64,000 nt of DNA, taken from contig JAFTOX010000024.1 of NCBI GenBank assembly GCA_017463585.1, forward strand, positions 30,760-94,759. Direction: 5' to 3'. The DNA comes from Rikenellaceae bacterium. GTDB taxonomy: Bacteria; Bacteroidota; Bacteroidia; Bacteroidales; Rikenellaceae. Under the pieces are notes generated by a model that was not told where the DNA came from, ran no database searches, and was given only the letters and a program-made list of their open reading frames with translations. Within the stretch, counting starts at the first letter, position 1; each line of letters starts with the position of its first letter. Positions 1 to 7,975 of the stretch are shown in pieces. The position numbers were made by a program, and so were the translations under genes.

Positions 1-1107
1 ATCATTCAGACTATCAAGCGTTGTGGCTCGTCGAACCCCGTCATCATTCTCGACGAGGTGGATAAGGTTACCGTAAGCAACCACGGCGACCCGTCGAGTG
101 CGCTGTTGGAGGTGCTCGATCCCGAACAGAACACCACTTTCCACGACAACTACCTCGATACGGAGTACGACCTGTCGAAGGTGATGTTTATCGCAACGGC
201 CAACAACGTGCAGAAGATTGCACCCGCCCTGCGCGACCGTATGGAGATGATCAATATTGCAGGCTATCTGCTCGAAGATAAGATTCATATCGCTCTGAAT
301 CACCTCGTTCCGAAGGAGTGCGAGGCTCACGGTTTGAAGCGTGAGGATATGGTTTTCTCGGCAGCAGTGATCGAGAAGATCGTGGCGGAATATACGCGCG
401 AGATGGGTGTTCGTTCGCTCGACAAGCACATCGCAAAGATTGCCCGCTATCGTGCCAAGCAGATCGGTTTCGGCGAGCAGTTCGAGGCTGAGATTTCGGC
501 TGCCGATGTCGAGAAGATTCTCGGTATGCCCAAGTTCCGTCAGGATCAGTACGAGATCGGCGGTATGGTCGGTATCGTTACAGGTTTGGCGTGGACCGAG
601 GTTGGTGGCGACATTCTCTACGTCGAGTCGATCCTCACCCCCGGCAAGGGCAAGCTCAACCTCACGGGCAACTTGGGCGACGTGATGAAGGAGTCGGCTA
701 CGATCGCTCACGAGTGGGTGATGGCTCACTTCGAGGAGCTGGGTATCGACCGCGAGAAGTTCGAGAAATTCGACCTCAATATTCACGTTCCCGAGGGCGC
801 AATTCCCAAGGACGGTCCGAGTGCGGGTATCACGATGGTAACCTCGATCGTTTCGACCTACACGGGGCGCAAAGTGAACGAGCGTATCGCAATGACGGGC
901 GAAACCACGCTGCGTGGTCGCGTAATGCCCGTAGGTGGTATCAAAGAGAAGATTCTCGCTGCTAAGCGTGCGGGTATCAATACGTTGATTCTCTGCGAGG
1001 ACAACCGCAAGGACGTTGCCGAGATCAAGGCCGAGTATATCGACGGATTGACTTTCCACTACGTTCGCACCAACGACGAGGTGTTGGCGTTGGCGTTGGA
1101 AAAGTAA
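1..1107 (+). CDS. lon: Lon protease, C-terminal part (gene starts before the window)
   Basis: ATP-dependent serine protease of the cytoplasm that degrades damaged and regulatory proteins. The frame is open from base 1, so the gene begins upstream; about 368 C-terminal residues are present against roughly 800 for the family. The first visible residues carry the Walker B motif (ILDEVDK, bases 46-66), followed by the rest of the AAA+ module with a TANN sensor-1 stretch, the helical domain, and the Lon proteolytic domain from about base 540. The Ser-Lys dyad is intact: Ser in PKDGPSAGIT (codon 820-822) and Lys in PVGGIKEK (codon 943-945). Stop TAA at 1105. A hairpin terminator follows at 1160. 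The only uncertainty is the missing N-terminal half. Confidence 0.97.
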   Translation: MIQTIKRCGSSNPVIILDEVDKVTVSNHGDPSSALLEVLDPEQNTTFHDNYLDTEYDLSKVMFIATANNVQKIAPALRDRMEMINIAGYLLEDKIHIALNHLVPKECEAHGLKREDMVFSAAVIEKIVAEYTREMGVRSLDKHIAKIARYRAKQIGFGEQFEAEISAADVEKILGMPKFRQDQYEIGGMVGIVTGLAWTEVGGDILYVESILTPGKGKLNLTGNLGDVMKESATIAHEWVMAHFEELGIDREKFEKFDLNIHVPEGAIPKDGPSAGITMVTSIVSTYTGRKVNERIAMTGETTLRGRVMPVGGIKEKILAAKRAGINTLILCEDNRKDVAEIKAEYIDGLTFHYVRTNDEVLALALEK

Positions 1108-1132
1108 GAGGCGATTACCTGAGGCGAATTCC

Positions 1133-1158
1133 GAATTCAAAATTCAAGATTCAAAATT
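1133..1158. repeat. Heptamer tract (ATTCAAA/ATTCAAG units)
   Basis: Three consecutive 7-nt units, ATTCAAA-ATTCAAG-ATTCAAA, start at 1135 and sit immediately before the lon terminator. Related tracts occur at 1333, 12661, 31211, 31275 and 56853, always between genes and usually touching a terminator. Confidence 0.7.
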
Positions 1159-1159
1159 A

Positions 1160-1191
1160 GACCGTGCTCCGACGAGGGGTGCGGTCTTTTT
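1160..1191 (+). terminator. Rho-independent terminator of lon
   Basis: Arms 1160-1170 and 1176-1186 pair over 11 bp (with G-U pairs) around a 5-nt loop, followed by five T. It lies 53 nt after the lon stop. Confidence 0.8.
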
Positions 1192-1195
1192 CTTT

Positions 1196-1290
1196 GCTTT
1201 CAATTACACGCACCTTCGTGGGCTGGGGCGGTCGCCCGAAGGGCGAGCCCACGAAGGTGTGTCAAAATCGGAGATTTTGCCAACTAATTT
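1196..1290. repeat. Nested-palindrome intergenic element, copy 1
   Basis: Outer arms 1211-1224 and 1246-1259 are perfect 14-bp inverted repeats; inside, CGCCC-GAA-GGGCG (1233-1245) forms a second hairpin preceded by GGGGCGG. The element is flanked on the left by CTTTGCTTTCAAT and on the right by a small hairpin (AAAATC-GGA-GATTTT, about 1263-1277). The same architecture and flanks recur at 31310-31400, and the core recurs inverted at 31460-31508. The 1108-1407 gap holds nothing else except heptamer tracts and terminators. Confidence 0.7.
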
Positions 1291-1332
1291 TGAATATCGG
1301 TTTTATATTTTTTTCTTTTAATAAAGAGATAA

Positions 1333-1354
1333 TTTTGAATCTTGAATCTTGAAT
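1333..1354. repeat. Heptamer tract (TTGAATC units)
   Basis: Three 7-nt units of the form TTGAATC/TTGAATC/TTGAATA run from 1333 to 1354 and abut the downstream terminator of the minus-strand DUF362 gene. This is the reverse-complement form of the tract at 1133. Confidence 0.65.
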
Positions 1355-1385
1355 AAAAAAAAGCCGCGCCCCGAAAGGCACGGCT
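1355..1385 (-). terminator. Terminator of the DUF362 gene
   Basis: Read on the minus strand, 9-bp arms (1377-1385 with 1362-1370, one G-U) around TTTCGG are followed by eight T. It lies 22 nt after the stop of the minus-strand gene. Confidence 0.8.
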
Positions 1386-1407
1386 ATACAGCGAGTAAAG
1401 CGACGAG

Positions 1408-2400
1408 TTACTCCTCGTCGATCGAGATCAGTTCGTACTGCTTCGAGCCCAGACCGATCTTCTCGGCGTGGTCGATGATATGAGTACCGTGGCGGGTCTT
1501 GATACGCTCTACCAGCGGACCATTGTCGTTACCCTCCTCGGGGGTCATATTCATCACCATATCGACGCAAGCCTGATCCAACGCAACGGGGTCGAGCGAC
1601 GCAACGATACCCATATCCTTAACCAACGGCTCGGCAGGGTGCGAGCTGCAATCGCAATCAACCGACATATTGTTCATCACGTTGATGTAGAGGATACGCT
1701 CACCCTCACCGAAGTAGGCGTGCACCGACTCAGCAGCAACAGCCATCGACTCCAAGAAACCGATCTGATCGTCGGTGTAGTCCCAGAACTTCTCGATGTC
1801 GGTGGTGCGACCTGCCGAGTGGATATATACCTTACCGATGGTCGAAGCAACGCCAATCGACTGGTTCTTCAACACGCCACCGAAACCACCCATCGTGTGG
1901 CCCTTGAAGTGTGCGAGGTTGATCATAAAGTCGTAGTTGGCCAAGTGCGAGCCAACGATGTTGTACTTCATACGGGTAGTGTCCTTCACGGGCAGCTGAA
2001 TCTCGCCCTCAGCGTCCATAATATCGACGGGTGCGATATCGCAAAAACCGTGATCCTTAGCCACCTGCAAGTGAGCCTCAGTGGTAAAACGGGGACCCTC
2101 GTAAGCGGTGTTGCACTCAACGATCGTACCATTTACCTTCTGCACCAGAGCACCAATCAGTTCGGGTTTGAGGTAGTTTTTGCCACCCGGCTCACCGGTG
2201 CTGATCTTGACAGCCACGCGACCCGTAGCCTCACGACCCAGAGCCTCATAAACCTTCACCAGACCCTCGGGCGAGATGTCGGTGGTCATATATACCTTCG
2301 GCAGAGCCGACTGCTCCTCAGCCTTGGGAGCGTTGTTGCCGCACGAGCAGCAGGCGGTAGCAACAAAGAGAGTTGCCGCCAAAATGTTGAAAATTTTCAT
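1408..2400 (-). CDS. DUF362 domain lipoprotein
   Basis: Predicted lipoprotein of about 330 residues with a DUF362 domain over nearly the whole mature length. I chose the ATG at 2400 (MKIFNILAATLFVATACCSC) because it begins a lipoprotein signal peptide with Cys after TAC/CCS; the frame stays open upstream, but the extra residues look like leader sequence. The TACCTTTG promoter element at 2439-2446 also lies inside that extension. DUF362 proteins are poorly characterised; some carry Fe-S clusters and are annotated as iron-sulfur proteins. Here the visible cysteines are a CDC pair near residue 245 and scattered others, with no clear 4Fe-4S CxxCxxC motif. Conserved family stretches include KISTGEPGG and NLAHFKGHTMGGFGG. 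Function unknown. Confidence 0.8.
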   Translation of the reverse strand: MKIFNILAATLFVATACCSCGNNAPKAEEQSALPKVYMTTDISPEGLVKVYEALGREATGRVAVKISTGEPGGKNYLKPELIGALVQKVNGTIVECNTAYEGPRFTTEAHLQVAKDHGFCDIAPVDIMDAEGEIQLPVKDTTRMKYNIVGSHLANYDFMINLAHFKGHTMGGFGGVLKNQSIGVASTIGKVYIHSAGRTTDIEKFWDYTDDQIGFLESMAVAAESVHAYFGEGERILYINVMNNMSVDCDCSSHPAEPLVKDMGIVASLDPVALDQACVDMVMNMTPEEGNDNGPLVERIKTRHGTHIIDHAEKIGLGSKQYELISIDEE

Positions 2401-2438
2401 AATGGTGTTATTGTTTTGATAATATAATTTGCGCTCAA

Positions 2439-2446
2439 CAAAGGTA
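2439..2446 (-). promoter_or_regulatory. -7 promoter element for the DUF362 gene
   Basis: TACCTTTG on the minus strand matches the Bacteroidota -7 consensus TAnnTTTG, 39 nt upstream of the chosen start. Confidence 0.55.
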
Positions 2447-2528
2447 ATCCAAAAATCACTAACTACCAATAGCCTACCGCCCTCGATCGAAAAATTTTTC
2501 ACGAAGATCGACTATTTTCTTCGTTATT

Positions 2529-2562
2529 TAGTTGCATAACTAATTAAATAGTTATATATTTG
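2529..2562 (+). promoter_or_regulatory. Promoter with two overlapping dyads, likely BlaI-type operator
   Basis: TTG (2532-2534) and TATATTTG (2555-2562) with a 20-nt spacer match the Bacteroidota promoter. Two inverted repeats fill it: TAGTT-GCAT-AACTA (2529-2542) and TAACTA-ATTAAA-TAGTTA (2537-2554). BlaI/MecI repressors bind such dyads over their own promoter, so autorepression of the blaI-blaR1 pair is inferred. Confidence 0.6.
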
Positions 2563-2660
2563 CGTAAGAGTTTCGGGCGCTACCCCGCAAGGCGCACCCG
2601 ACCAAAAGCGACACATAGTAGATAATTAGTAGATAAACAGCAAGTTAAACACAAGGAGTT

Positions 2661-3044
2661 ATGGCAAAGATAGTCAAAGACCGTCAACCCGAACTCACCC
2701 GCGCCGAGTTGGAGATTATGCAGGTGATATGGGACAAGGGCAAGGTCTTGGTTCACGACATTCTCTCGGAGATGAGCGAGCCCAAACCCGCCTACAACAC
2801 CGTTTCGACCGTGGTGCGTATCCTCGAAAAGAAGGGATACGTCGGTCACAAAGCCTACGGCAAAACGCACGAATACTTCCCGCTTGTCGAGCGCGAAGAG
2901 TACACCAACGGCTATATGAACAGCGTGCTGAATAACTTTTTCGGCGGCTCGGTCAGCCGTATGATGTCGTTCTTCACGCGCAACGAGAAGATCTCGCTCT
3001 CGGAGGCTGACGAGATACTTAAAATCCTACAAGAGAAAAAGTAA
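2661..3044 (+). CDS. blaI: BlaI/MecI/CopY family transcriptional repressor
   Basis: Winged-helix DNA-binding repressor of 127 residues, the usual family length. Residues 10-80 form the HTH core (LTRAELEIMQVIWDKGKV, then a helix ending in YNTVSTVVRILEKKGYVGH, typical of the recognition helix and wing). The C-terminal half is the dimerisation region, where proteolysis relieves repression in the staphylococcal paradigm. Its partner membrane protease follows 15 nt downstream, and two dyads overlap its promoter. It is not necessarily linked to beta-lactams: in Bacteroidota these pairs are numerous and mostly of unknown signal. Confidence 0.9.
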   Translation: MAKIVKDRQPELTRAELEIMQVIWDKGKVLVHDILSEMSEPKPAYNTVSTVVRILEKKGYVGHKAYGKTHEYFPLVEREEYTNGYMNSVLNNFFGGSVSRMMSFFTRNEKISLSEADEILKILQEKK

Positions 3045-3059
3045 CCGAAAAGGCTGACG

Positions 3060-4502
3060 ATGAATCCAATCGTGCGATATTGCCTCGAAATGGTGGCGTG
3101 TAGCGGAGTGTTTGCGCTCCTCTACCGCACCCTTATCGCCGATCGGCACACGTTCCGCACCTGCCGACGCTACCTGCTGGTGACGACCATGCTCGCACTG
3201 CTTATTCCGCTCATAGAGTTGCCGATACTGCCACCCGAGAGGAGCACAATCACCACCGAGCAGGTGCAACGATTGGAGTTCAAAACCATCACGGTCGACT
3301 ATGACCAAGTGCAACCGACCACCCGACAAATCTCGCAGCAGAATGGTCGTAACGCACTGATTGCTTGCATCTATGCGGCGCTGGCGGCGATCATCGGACT
3401 ACTCACACGCCAAGGTGTGAACGATCTGCGGGAGTTGAAATTCCGATCGAAATTGACCCATCACGAGGGTTACGACATCGCAACGAGCGAGCAGATCGAG
3501 GCTCCCTACTCGTTTTGGGGGACGATCTACCTCTCGCCCGATACGCCCGACGAGGAGCGTGAACTGATCATCGCTCACGAACGCTCGCACATCGCCCACC
3601 GCCACTCGATCGAAAAGCTCTACTTAGGAGCAATCCGCACGGTGGTATGGTTCAATCCATTCATCTGGTTAGCAGACCGTTGGCTGGCTGAGGTGCAGGA
3701 GTTCGAGGCCGATCGTGACGTGCTCGATGCAGGCTACGACCTGACGCTCTACCGTTCATTGATATTCCGACAAATCTTCGGCTATGCACCCGACGTGCAA
3801 AACGGTTTTTACTCGCTCACACGCCGTCGCTTCGAGATGATGACCGCCCCACGTCCAACGGGTGGCGAGTGGTGGCGAATGGCGCTGGTCGTGGTGGCGA
3901 CGCTGGCGATGGTGGCTGCGTGCGGATTGAGCCGACGCGAGGTGAGTGGCACGATCATTCACCCGACGCAAAATGTTGCCAACGAGGCGCTTATACCGTC
4001 ATCGAATGTAGTTTCGGTGGGCACGGCGGTCGGTCGTAGTGGTATCTATTACCTGCCGCGCAACCCACGTCGCACCTACCGTTTGGAGGGCAACGAGATC
4101 TACGTTTCGACCTTTTGGGGTTTCGAGCGCAAGATCACTTCGCGCAACTACCGCCACTTGGAGCGACCGCTCTACTACATCGACGGTCGCCGTGTGAGTG
4201 GCGAGGAGTTCCGCAATCGCCCCACATACCTGACCGAGTCGATGAATATCTATACTGACGATCAAGCCGTTGCGCTCTTTGGCGAGGAGGCACGACGAGG
4301 TGTTTGGGCGGTGACGCTCCGTCCCGATTCGCGCTGCCCCGCCCTGCTGCTCGAAGGTCGTTGGGTGAGCCTGCGCCAGAATCTCGACGCTGTGGAGCGT
4401 GCCGTACGAGTTGTGACGCTAACGGCCGATGAGGCTCGGGCGAAGTATGGCGAGGGTTATCCTCACGGAGTGATCGAGGCGTGGGACGTCGTTGAGAAAT
4501 AG
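3060..4502 (+). CDS. BlaR1/MecR1-like M56 membrane metallopeptidase with two C-terminal plug-like repeats
   Basis: Sensor-protease partner of the upstream BlaI-like repressor, 480 residues. Hydrophobic segments near residues 5-26, 37-57, 98-115, 187-206 and 272-290 suggest the BlaR1-type four-helix core plus one more. The zinc site is H173-E-R-S-H177, with E214/E216 in QEFEADRD as likely third ligand. The part beyond residue 300 is not a penicillin-binding sensor. It holds two related segments, IDGRRVS...ALFGEEARRGVWAV (374-418) and LEGRWVS...KYGEGYPHGVIEAW (431-475). Each reads like the DG...YG....GV signature of TonB-receptor plug domains. The ligand is unknown. Confidence 0.85.
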   Translation: MNPIVRYCLEMVACSGVFALLYRTLIADRHTFRTCRRYLLVTTMLALLIPLIELPILPPERSTITTEQVQRLEFKTITVDYDQVQPTTRQISQQNGRNALIACIYAALAAIIGLLTRQGVNDLRELKFRSKLTHHEGYDIATSEQIEAPYSFWGTIYLSPDTPDEERELIIAHERSHIAHRHSIEKLYLGAIRTVVWFNPFIWLADRWLAEVQEFEADRDVLDAGYDLTLYRSLIFRQIFGYAPDVQNGFYSLTRRRFEMMTAPRPTGGEWWRMALVVVATLAMVAACGLSRREVSGTIIHPTQNVANEALIPSSNVVSVGTAVGRSGIYYLPRNPRRTYRLEGNEIYVSTFWGFERKITSRNYRHLERPLYYIDGRRVSGEEFRNRPTYLTESMNIYTDDQAVALFGEEARRGVWAVTLRPDSRCPALLLEGRWVSLRQNLDAVERAVRVVTLTADEARAKYGEGYPHGVIEAWDVVEK

Positions 4503-4863
4503 TAGATAAAAATGAAATATTGCCTATGGAACATTGCCTAAATGAGTTTACGAGCAGGTGGGGCTAAGAGCCTCCTCTGTTCACCGCGAGGATCGGCGAC
4601 GCCTCGCACCCCCAACCAACGAACATAATCGAAGTTCGAAAAACAACATTTATTGCACCAAAAGATTGCCAAGAACTGTGCGCCATTCCCGCTTGCCGAG
4701 GGTGGCGCATATCTTTTGAATTTCATCGTTTTGCACACATTTATAAGCACCTAATAAACAGATATTTGCAAATATTTTTCAACATTTTTTGAGGGGGGGG
4801 GTCGGGACACCAAAATTTTCGTATCTTTGTGAGAAGAAACACTCAAAAAAACACCTAATACAA
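4503..4863. other. Intergenic region without a recognisable gene
   Basis: The 361 bases between the BlaR1-like gene and the next secreted protein contain no convincing coding frame on either strand. There is a hairpin at 4679-4709 (TGCGCCA/TGGCGCA with an inner CCC/GGG), not followed by a clear T-run. There is also a nine-G tract at 4793-4801 and a -7 promoter element at 4822. A short untranslated RNA ending at the hairpin is possible but unsupported. Confidence 0.5.
4793..4829 (+). promoter_or_regulatory. Promoter with a G9 tract where the -33 element should be
   Basis: TATCTTTG (4822-4829) is a clear -7 element 35 nt before the start at 4864. The expected TTG about 20 nt upstream falls on the end of a run of nine G (4793-4801). 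Slippage in such a tract would change promoter spacing, so expression could be phase-variable; this is inference. Confidence 0.5.
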
Positions 4864-5889
4864 ATGAGAAGATTGATTATTGCAGCGCTTGCCTTAGTGG
4901 CGGGTGTCGTGTGGAGCCACAATGCGCAGGCTCAGATTTTGGGCGACTCGCTCGTTCAGGTTATCGCTTATTGGGAGAAAGATTTAGTATTGCACTACCG
5001 CGTTGTCGAAACCGAAGTCGTAATCGAGAATGGCGATTCGACCGTTGTCAATACCAACTCGTCGCTGATGACCGTTAAGGTTGTCGATGCTGACGCGACG
5101 GGCTACACGCTTGAAGTTGAAACCAATGTCCTTGCAATGGCTGACGAGGAAGAACTGGAATTAACCAAGAGCGTCGTAAAGAAATTCGGCAAAAAGGCCA
5201 ACGCCCTTAAGCTCCGCACCGACGAATTTGGTGCATTCGCAAGTGTAGTTGCAACCCCGAAAGATGAAAAACTGCATAAGGATATGGTGGATTATATCGC
5301 CGACGTGATGTGGAAGAAGTTCATCACCGAAGATCCTGAATTTGCAGATGAGGTTGACGAAAAGGATTTCAAAGAGCTGTTGGTTCAATCATCGGGCACG
5401 CTCGAACAGGCGATATATAAGGAGGATATTATGAAATTGTTGGGCTTCTTCGGCAATCAGTTCAGCCTCAAAGAGCCGTTCATTTTCAACCTCCAAACGC
5501 CCTCGCTGATCACTCAAACCCCTATGCCCGCAAATTCGACAATCGAGGCAAAGGTGATTGACGCAGAGAACAACGTCTATGCTCTGTTCCAAACCACCGT
5601 TACCGACACGCAAGCGGCCCTGAAAGAGGCGACTGAACTGTTAGCCGATATAGCAAAGAATGAGCAGACGGCTGAGGCGATTGAGCAGGTTCCGCAGATG
5701 CTCGAAGATGAGGCTCTATTGGTCGAGGACACACATTTGATGATCATACAAGCCGATTTTGGAGTGCCTCTCCGATACAACGGACGACGAGTATTTCTCG
5801 CCAATGGCTCCGGAAAATGCTACGAGATGGAGATCCTTTTTATCCCCGAAGATGAGGCGAAGGAGTTGCGCAAACAGGCTCTCTTCTAA
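4864..5889 (+). CDS. Secreted protein of unknown function
   Basis: 341 residues with a clear signal peptide (MRRLIIAALALVAGVVWSHN, cleavage probably after AQA). I placed the start at ATG 4864 because the upstream in-frame codons run through the promoter and carry no signal peptide. The mature part is mixed alpha/beta and acidic, with no motif I recognise and no cysteine cluster. It is probably periplasmic. It stands alone: the neighbours are a BlaR1-like gene and a MATE transporter with its own promoter. Its promoter contains a nine-G run, making it the one gene here with a possible on/off switch. Confidence 0.8.
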   Translation: MRRLIIAALALVAGVVWSHNAQAQILGDSLVQVIAYWEKDLVLHYRVVETEVVIENGDSTVVNTNSSLMTVKVVDADATGYTLEVETNVLAMADEEELELTKSVVKKFGKKANALKLRTDEFGAFASVVATPKDEKLHKDMVDYIADVMWKKFITEDPEFADEVDEKDFKELLVQSSGTLEQAIYKEDIMKLLGFFGNQFSLKEPFIFNLQTPSLITQTPMPANSTIEAKVIDAENNVYALFQTTVTDTQAALKEATELLADIAKNEQTAEAIEQVPQMLEDEALLVEDTHLMIIQADFGVPLRYNGRRVFLANGSGKCYEMEILFIPEDEAKELRKQALF

Positions 5890-5961
5890 TCGCACCTCGC
5901 TCGTTCACAAATTCAACGCTCGCACCATAGGCACGGTGCGGGCGTTTTGTTTGGTCATATC

Positions 5962-5992
5962 TTTGCCGAGTAGCATTCTTTTCGTACCTTTG
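5962..5992 (+). promoter_or_regulatory. Promoter of the MATE transporter gene
   Basis: TTTG at 5962-5965 and TACCTTTG at 5985-5992, spacing 19 nt. The upstream TATCTTTG at 5958-5965 is a second possible -7 box. Confidence 0.55.
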
Positions 5993-6016
5993 CAACCCCA
6001 AAAAACGACAAAAACA

Positions 6017-7384
6017 ATGACTCATAAATTCTCGATATATCGACCTCACTATGGCTCTCTGCTGCGCTTGGCGGCCCCCGTGGTGCTCTCGCAGCTGGGT
6101 CAAGTGGTGGTGCAGTTTGCCGACAGCGCAATGGTCGGACGCCTCGGCGCGCTGCCACTCGCTGCGACCGCTTTCGGAGGTAGTGTTGCCTTCGTTCTGT
6201 TCATTTTCGGTATCGGCATTTCGCTCGGACTGACCCCCATCATCGGTGCGCTCTACGCCCGTGGCGAACGCCGCGAAATGGCAGCCAACCTGCGCAATGC
6301 CGTTGTGCTCTATACGCTTATGGGCGTGATTATCACCGCACTGCAATTAGCGTTCGTGCCGTTGATGTATCGACTCGGGCAGCCCGTCGAGGTGGTCGAT
6401 ATGGCACTGCCCTACTACCGCTATATGGCGTGGGGAATGATCCCCGTAATGTTGTACGGAGCCTTCAAGCAGTTCCTCGAAGGCGTGGGCAATACCACCA
6501 CCGCAATGGTCATCGTGATCGTCTGCAACGCACTGAATATCTTTCTGAATTGGGTCTTCATCTATGGCAATTTAGGTGCGCCCGAGATGGGTGCTGCGGG
6601 TGCAGGTCTGGCGACCTTCGTGTCGCGCGTGGGTATGCCAATTTTGATGATCGGCTACTTCGCTGTGAGCCGTAGCGTGCGCCCCTACATCGCGCTGATG
6701 CGACAGACACGACTGCAATGGCGACGCTTTGGTCATCTGTTGAAGATCGGTATGCCTATCGCAACGCAGATGACCCTCGAAAGTTCGGCCTTCGTGCTGT
6801 CGGGCATTATGATAGGCTGGTTTGGCACGGTGGCAATCGCTGCAAATCAGATCACTACGACACTCTCGAACGCAGCATTTATGATCTGCATCGGCATCAG
6901 TTCAGCCGCCACAATCCGCGTCAGCCACGCCTACGGAGTACGCCATTGGGACGAGCTGCGAATGTCGGCCAACTCGGCATACCACATCGGTCTGTGCTGG
7001 AATCTGTTTGCGGCGACGATGTTCATCGTGTTGCGCCACCAGCTGCCCCGAATCTTCACGCCCGATGAGGCGGTTGTGGAGCTGACCTCGGCATTGTTGA
7101 TCTTCTCGGCGATGTTTCAAGTGGTCGATTGTATTCAGGCAATCTCGATCGGTATCCTGCGCGGAATGAAGGATGTGAATGCGACGATGGGTATCGCCTT
7201 TCTTTCATACATCGTTGTCAATTTGCCGATCGGCTATCTGTTCGCCTTCCCGCTCGGAATGGGTCCTGAGGGCGTTTGGTTAGGCTACGTATTCGGGTTG
7301 GGATTGGCTGCTCTGCTGCTCAACCGCCGCTACCGCCACAGCCTGCAACGACTCTCAAAAAGTGGCGGACCGGAGATTTTGTAG
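6017..7384 (+). CDS. MATE family multidrug/cation antiporter
   Basis: Inner-membrane efflux transporter that exports cationic drugs or metabolites in exchange for Na+ or H+. The start at ATG 6017 gives 455 residues, the normal MATE length; the open frame upstream overlaps the preceding gene and the promoter. About twelve hydrophobic segments are visible in two homologous halves. The N-terminal half has the family pattern P-V-V-L-S-Q-L-G-Q and F-A-D-S-A-M-V-G-R-L-G. No Asp or Glu ligand assignment was attempted, so the coupling ion is unknown. It appears monocistronic. DinF-like or NorM-like placement cannot be settled by eye. Confidence 0.9.
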   Translation: MTHKFSIYRPHYGSLLRLAAPVVLSQLGQVVVQFADSAMVGRLGALPLAATAFGGSVAFVLFIFGIGISLGLTPIIGALYARGERREMAANLRNAVVLYTLMGVIITALQLAFVPLMYRLGQPVEVVDMALPYYRYMAWGMIPVMLYGAFKQFLEGVGNTTTAMVIVIVCNALNIFLNWVFIYGNLGAPEMGAAGAGLATFVSRVGMPILMIGYFAVSRSVRPYIALMRQTRLQWRRFGHLLKIGMPIATQMTLESSAFVLSGIMIGWFGTVAIAANQITTTLSNAAFMICIGISSAATIRVSHAYGVRHWDELRMSANSAYHIGLCWNLFAATMFIVLRHQLPRIFTPDEAVVELTSALLIFSAMFQVVDCIQAISIGILRGMKDVNATMGIAFLSYIVVNLPIGYLFAFPLGMGPEGVWLGYVFGLGLAALLLNRRYRHSLQRLSKSGGPEIL

Positions 7385-7393
7385 GCGCGAGAT

Positions 7394-7423
7394 TTGTCAG
7401 CCCAAGAAAAATTCGTATCTTTG
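7394..7423 (+). promoter_or_regulatory. Promoter of the tandem secreted paralogs
   Basis: TTG (7394-7396), 19-nt spacer, TATCTTTG (7416-7423), 17 nt before the ATG at 7441. Confidence 0.65.
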
Positions 7424-7440
7424 TCTAAATTGATTTAGAT

Positions 7441-7959
7441 ATGAAGAAGTTGATTTTCTTTGTATTACTACTAATCTCAATAGCAGGCAGATCGTCTGCT
7501 CAGGGGCCGATTGTCCTGACCGATTACCGACCATTGGCGGAGTTCGGAACAGACACTCTTGCGTATGTGCAGAACAATTGGGGGATTCACAGCAAAAGTA
7601 CACAACGTTACCACGGTAAAACATTTGGCGACTTCTTCAACGACTATGAGTTGCCAATCATTGACATAGACTTCCAAATGGATAGCGATAATAGTCGATT
7701 AGTATACGTTGGTTTTTACTTTCGCTCGCTCGAACACATTAAAAGACACAGTCTGTATTTAGGCGATTATTGCGTAGGGGTCCAAATAAAATGGCCAGAA
7801 TGGGGTGGCGAAGATCCTGCCCCAACTTATACGGAGCTCGCACCCATATTCAACGGTAAAGACCCTCAAAATCAGAGCTTTCCGTGGCGCGAGGAGTATC
7901 GAGAGCTAATGAAGGATTGGTTGATTCAGGATGTACTATATCAAGGCAAATGGTGGTAG
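7441..7959 (+). CDS. Small secreted protein, tandem paralog 1
   Basis: 172 residues with signal peptide (MKKLIFFVLLLISIAGRSSA, cleavage near AQG). Unknown function. It shares with the next gene an N-terminal motif of the form YRPLAEFGTDTLAYVQNNWGI, a GDFF-DYELPIIDI stretch and a C-terminal PWREEYRELMKDWLIQDV block, so the two are tandem duplicates spaced 16 nt apart. Both are A+T-richer than their neighbours, which suggests later acquisition. No catalytic motif is visible. Confidence 0.75.
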   Translation: MKKLIFFVLLLISIAGRSSAQGPIVLTDYRPLAEFGTDTLAYVQNNWGIHSKSTQRYHGKTFGDFFNDYELPIIDIDFQMDSDNSRLVYVGFYFRSLEHIKRHSLYLGDYCVGVQIKWPEWGGEDPAPTYTELAPIFNGKDPQNQSFPWREEYRELMKDWLIQDVLYQGKWW

Positions 7960-7975
7960 ATGGATGTATAACAAA

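Noticed and set aside
1164..1352. Short plus-strand frame in the lon downstream gap
   Set aside because: It consists of terminator, palindrome and heptamer repeats.
1468..2427. 319-codon plus-strand frame over the DUF362 gene
   Set aside because: Shadow of the minus-strand DUF362 gene, which has a lipoprotein signal and family motifs.
4679..4709. Hairpin as the terminator of a small RNA
   Set aside because: No clear T-run and no promoter for such an RNA.
4538..4750. Short minus-strand frame in the gap after the BlaR1-like gene
   Set aside because: No signal, motif or promoter; crosses a hairpin.
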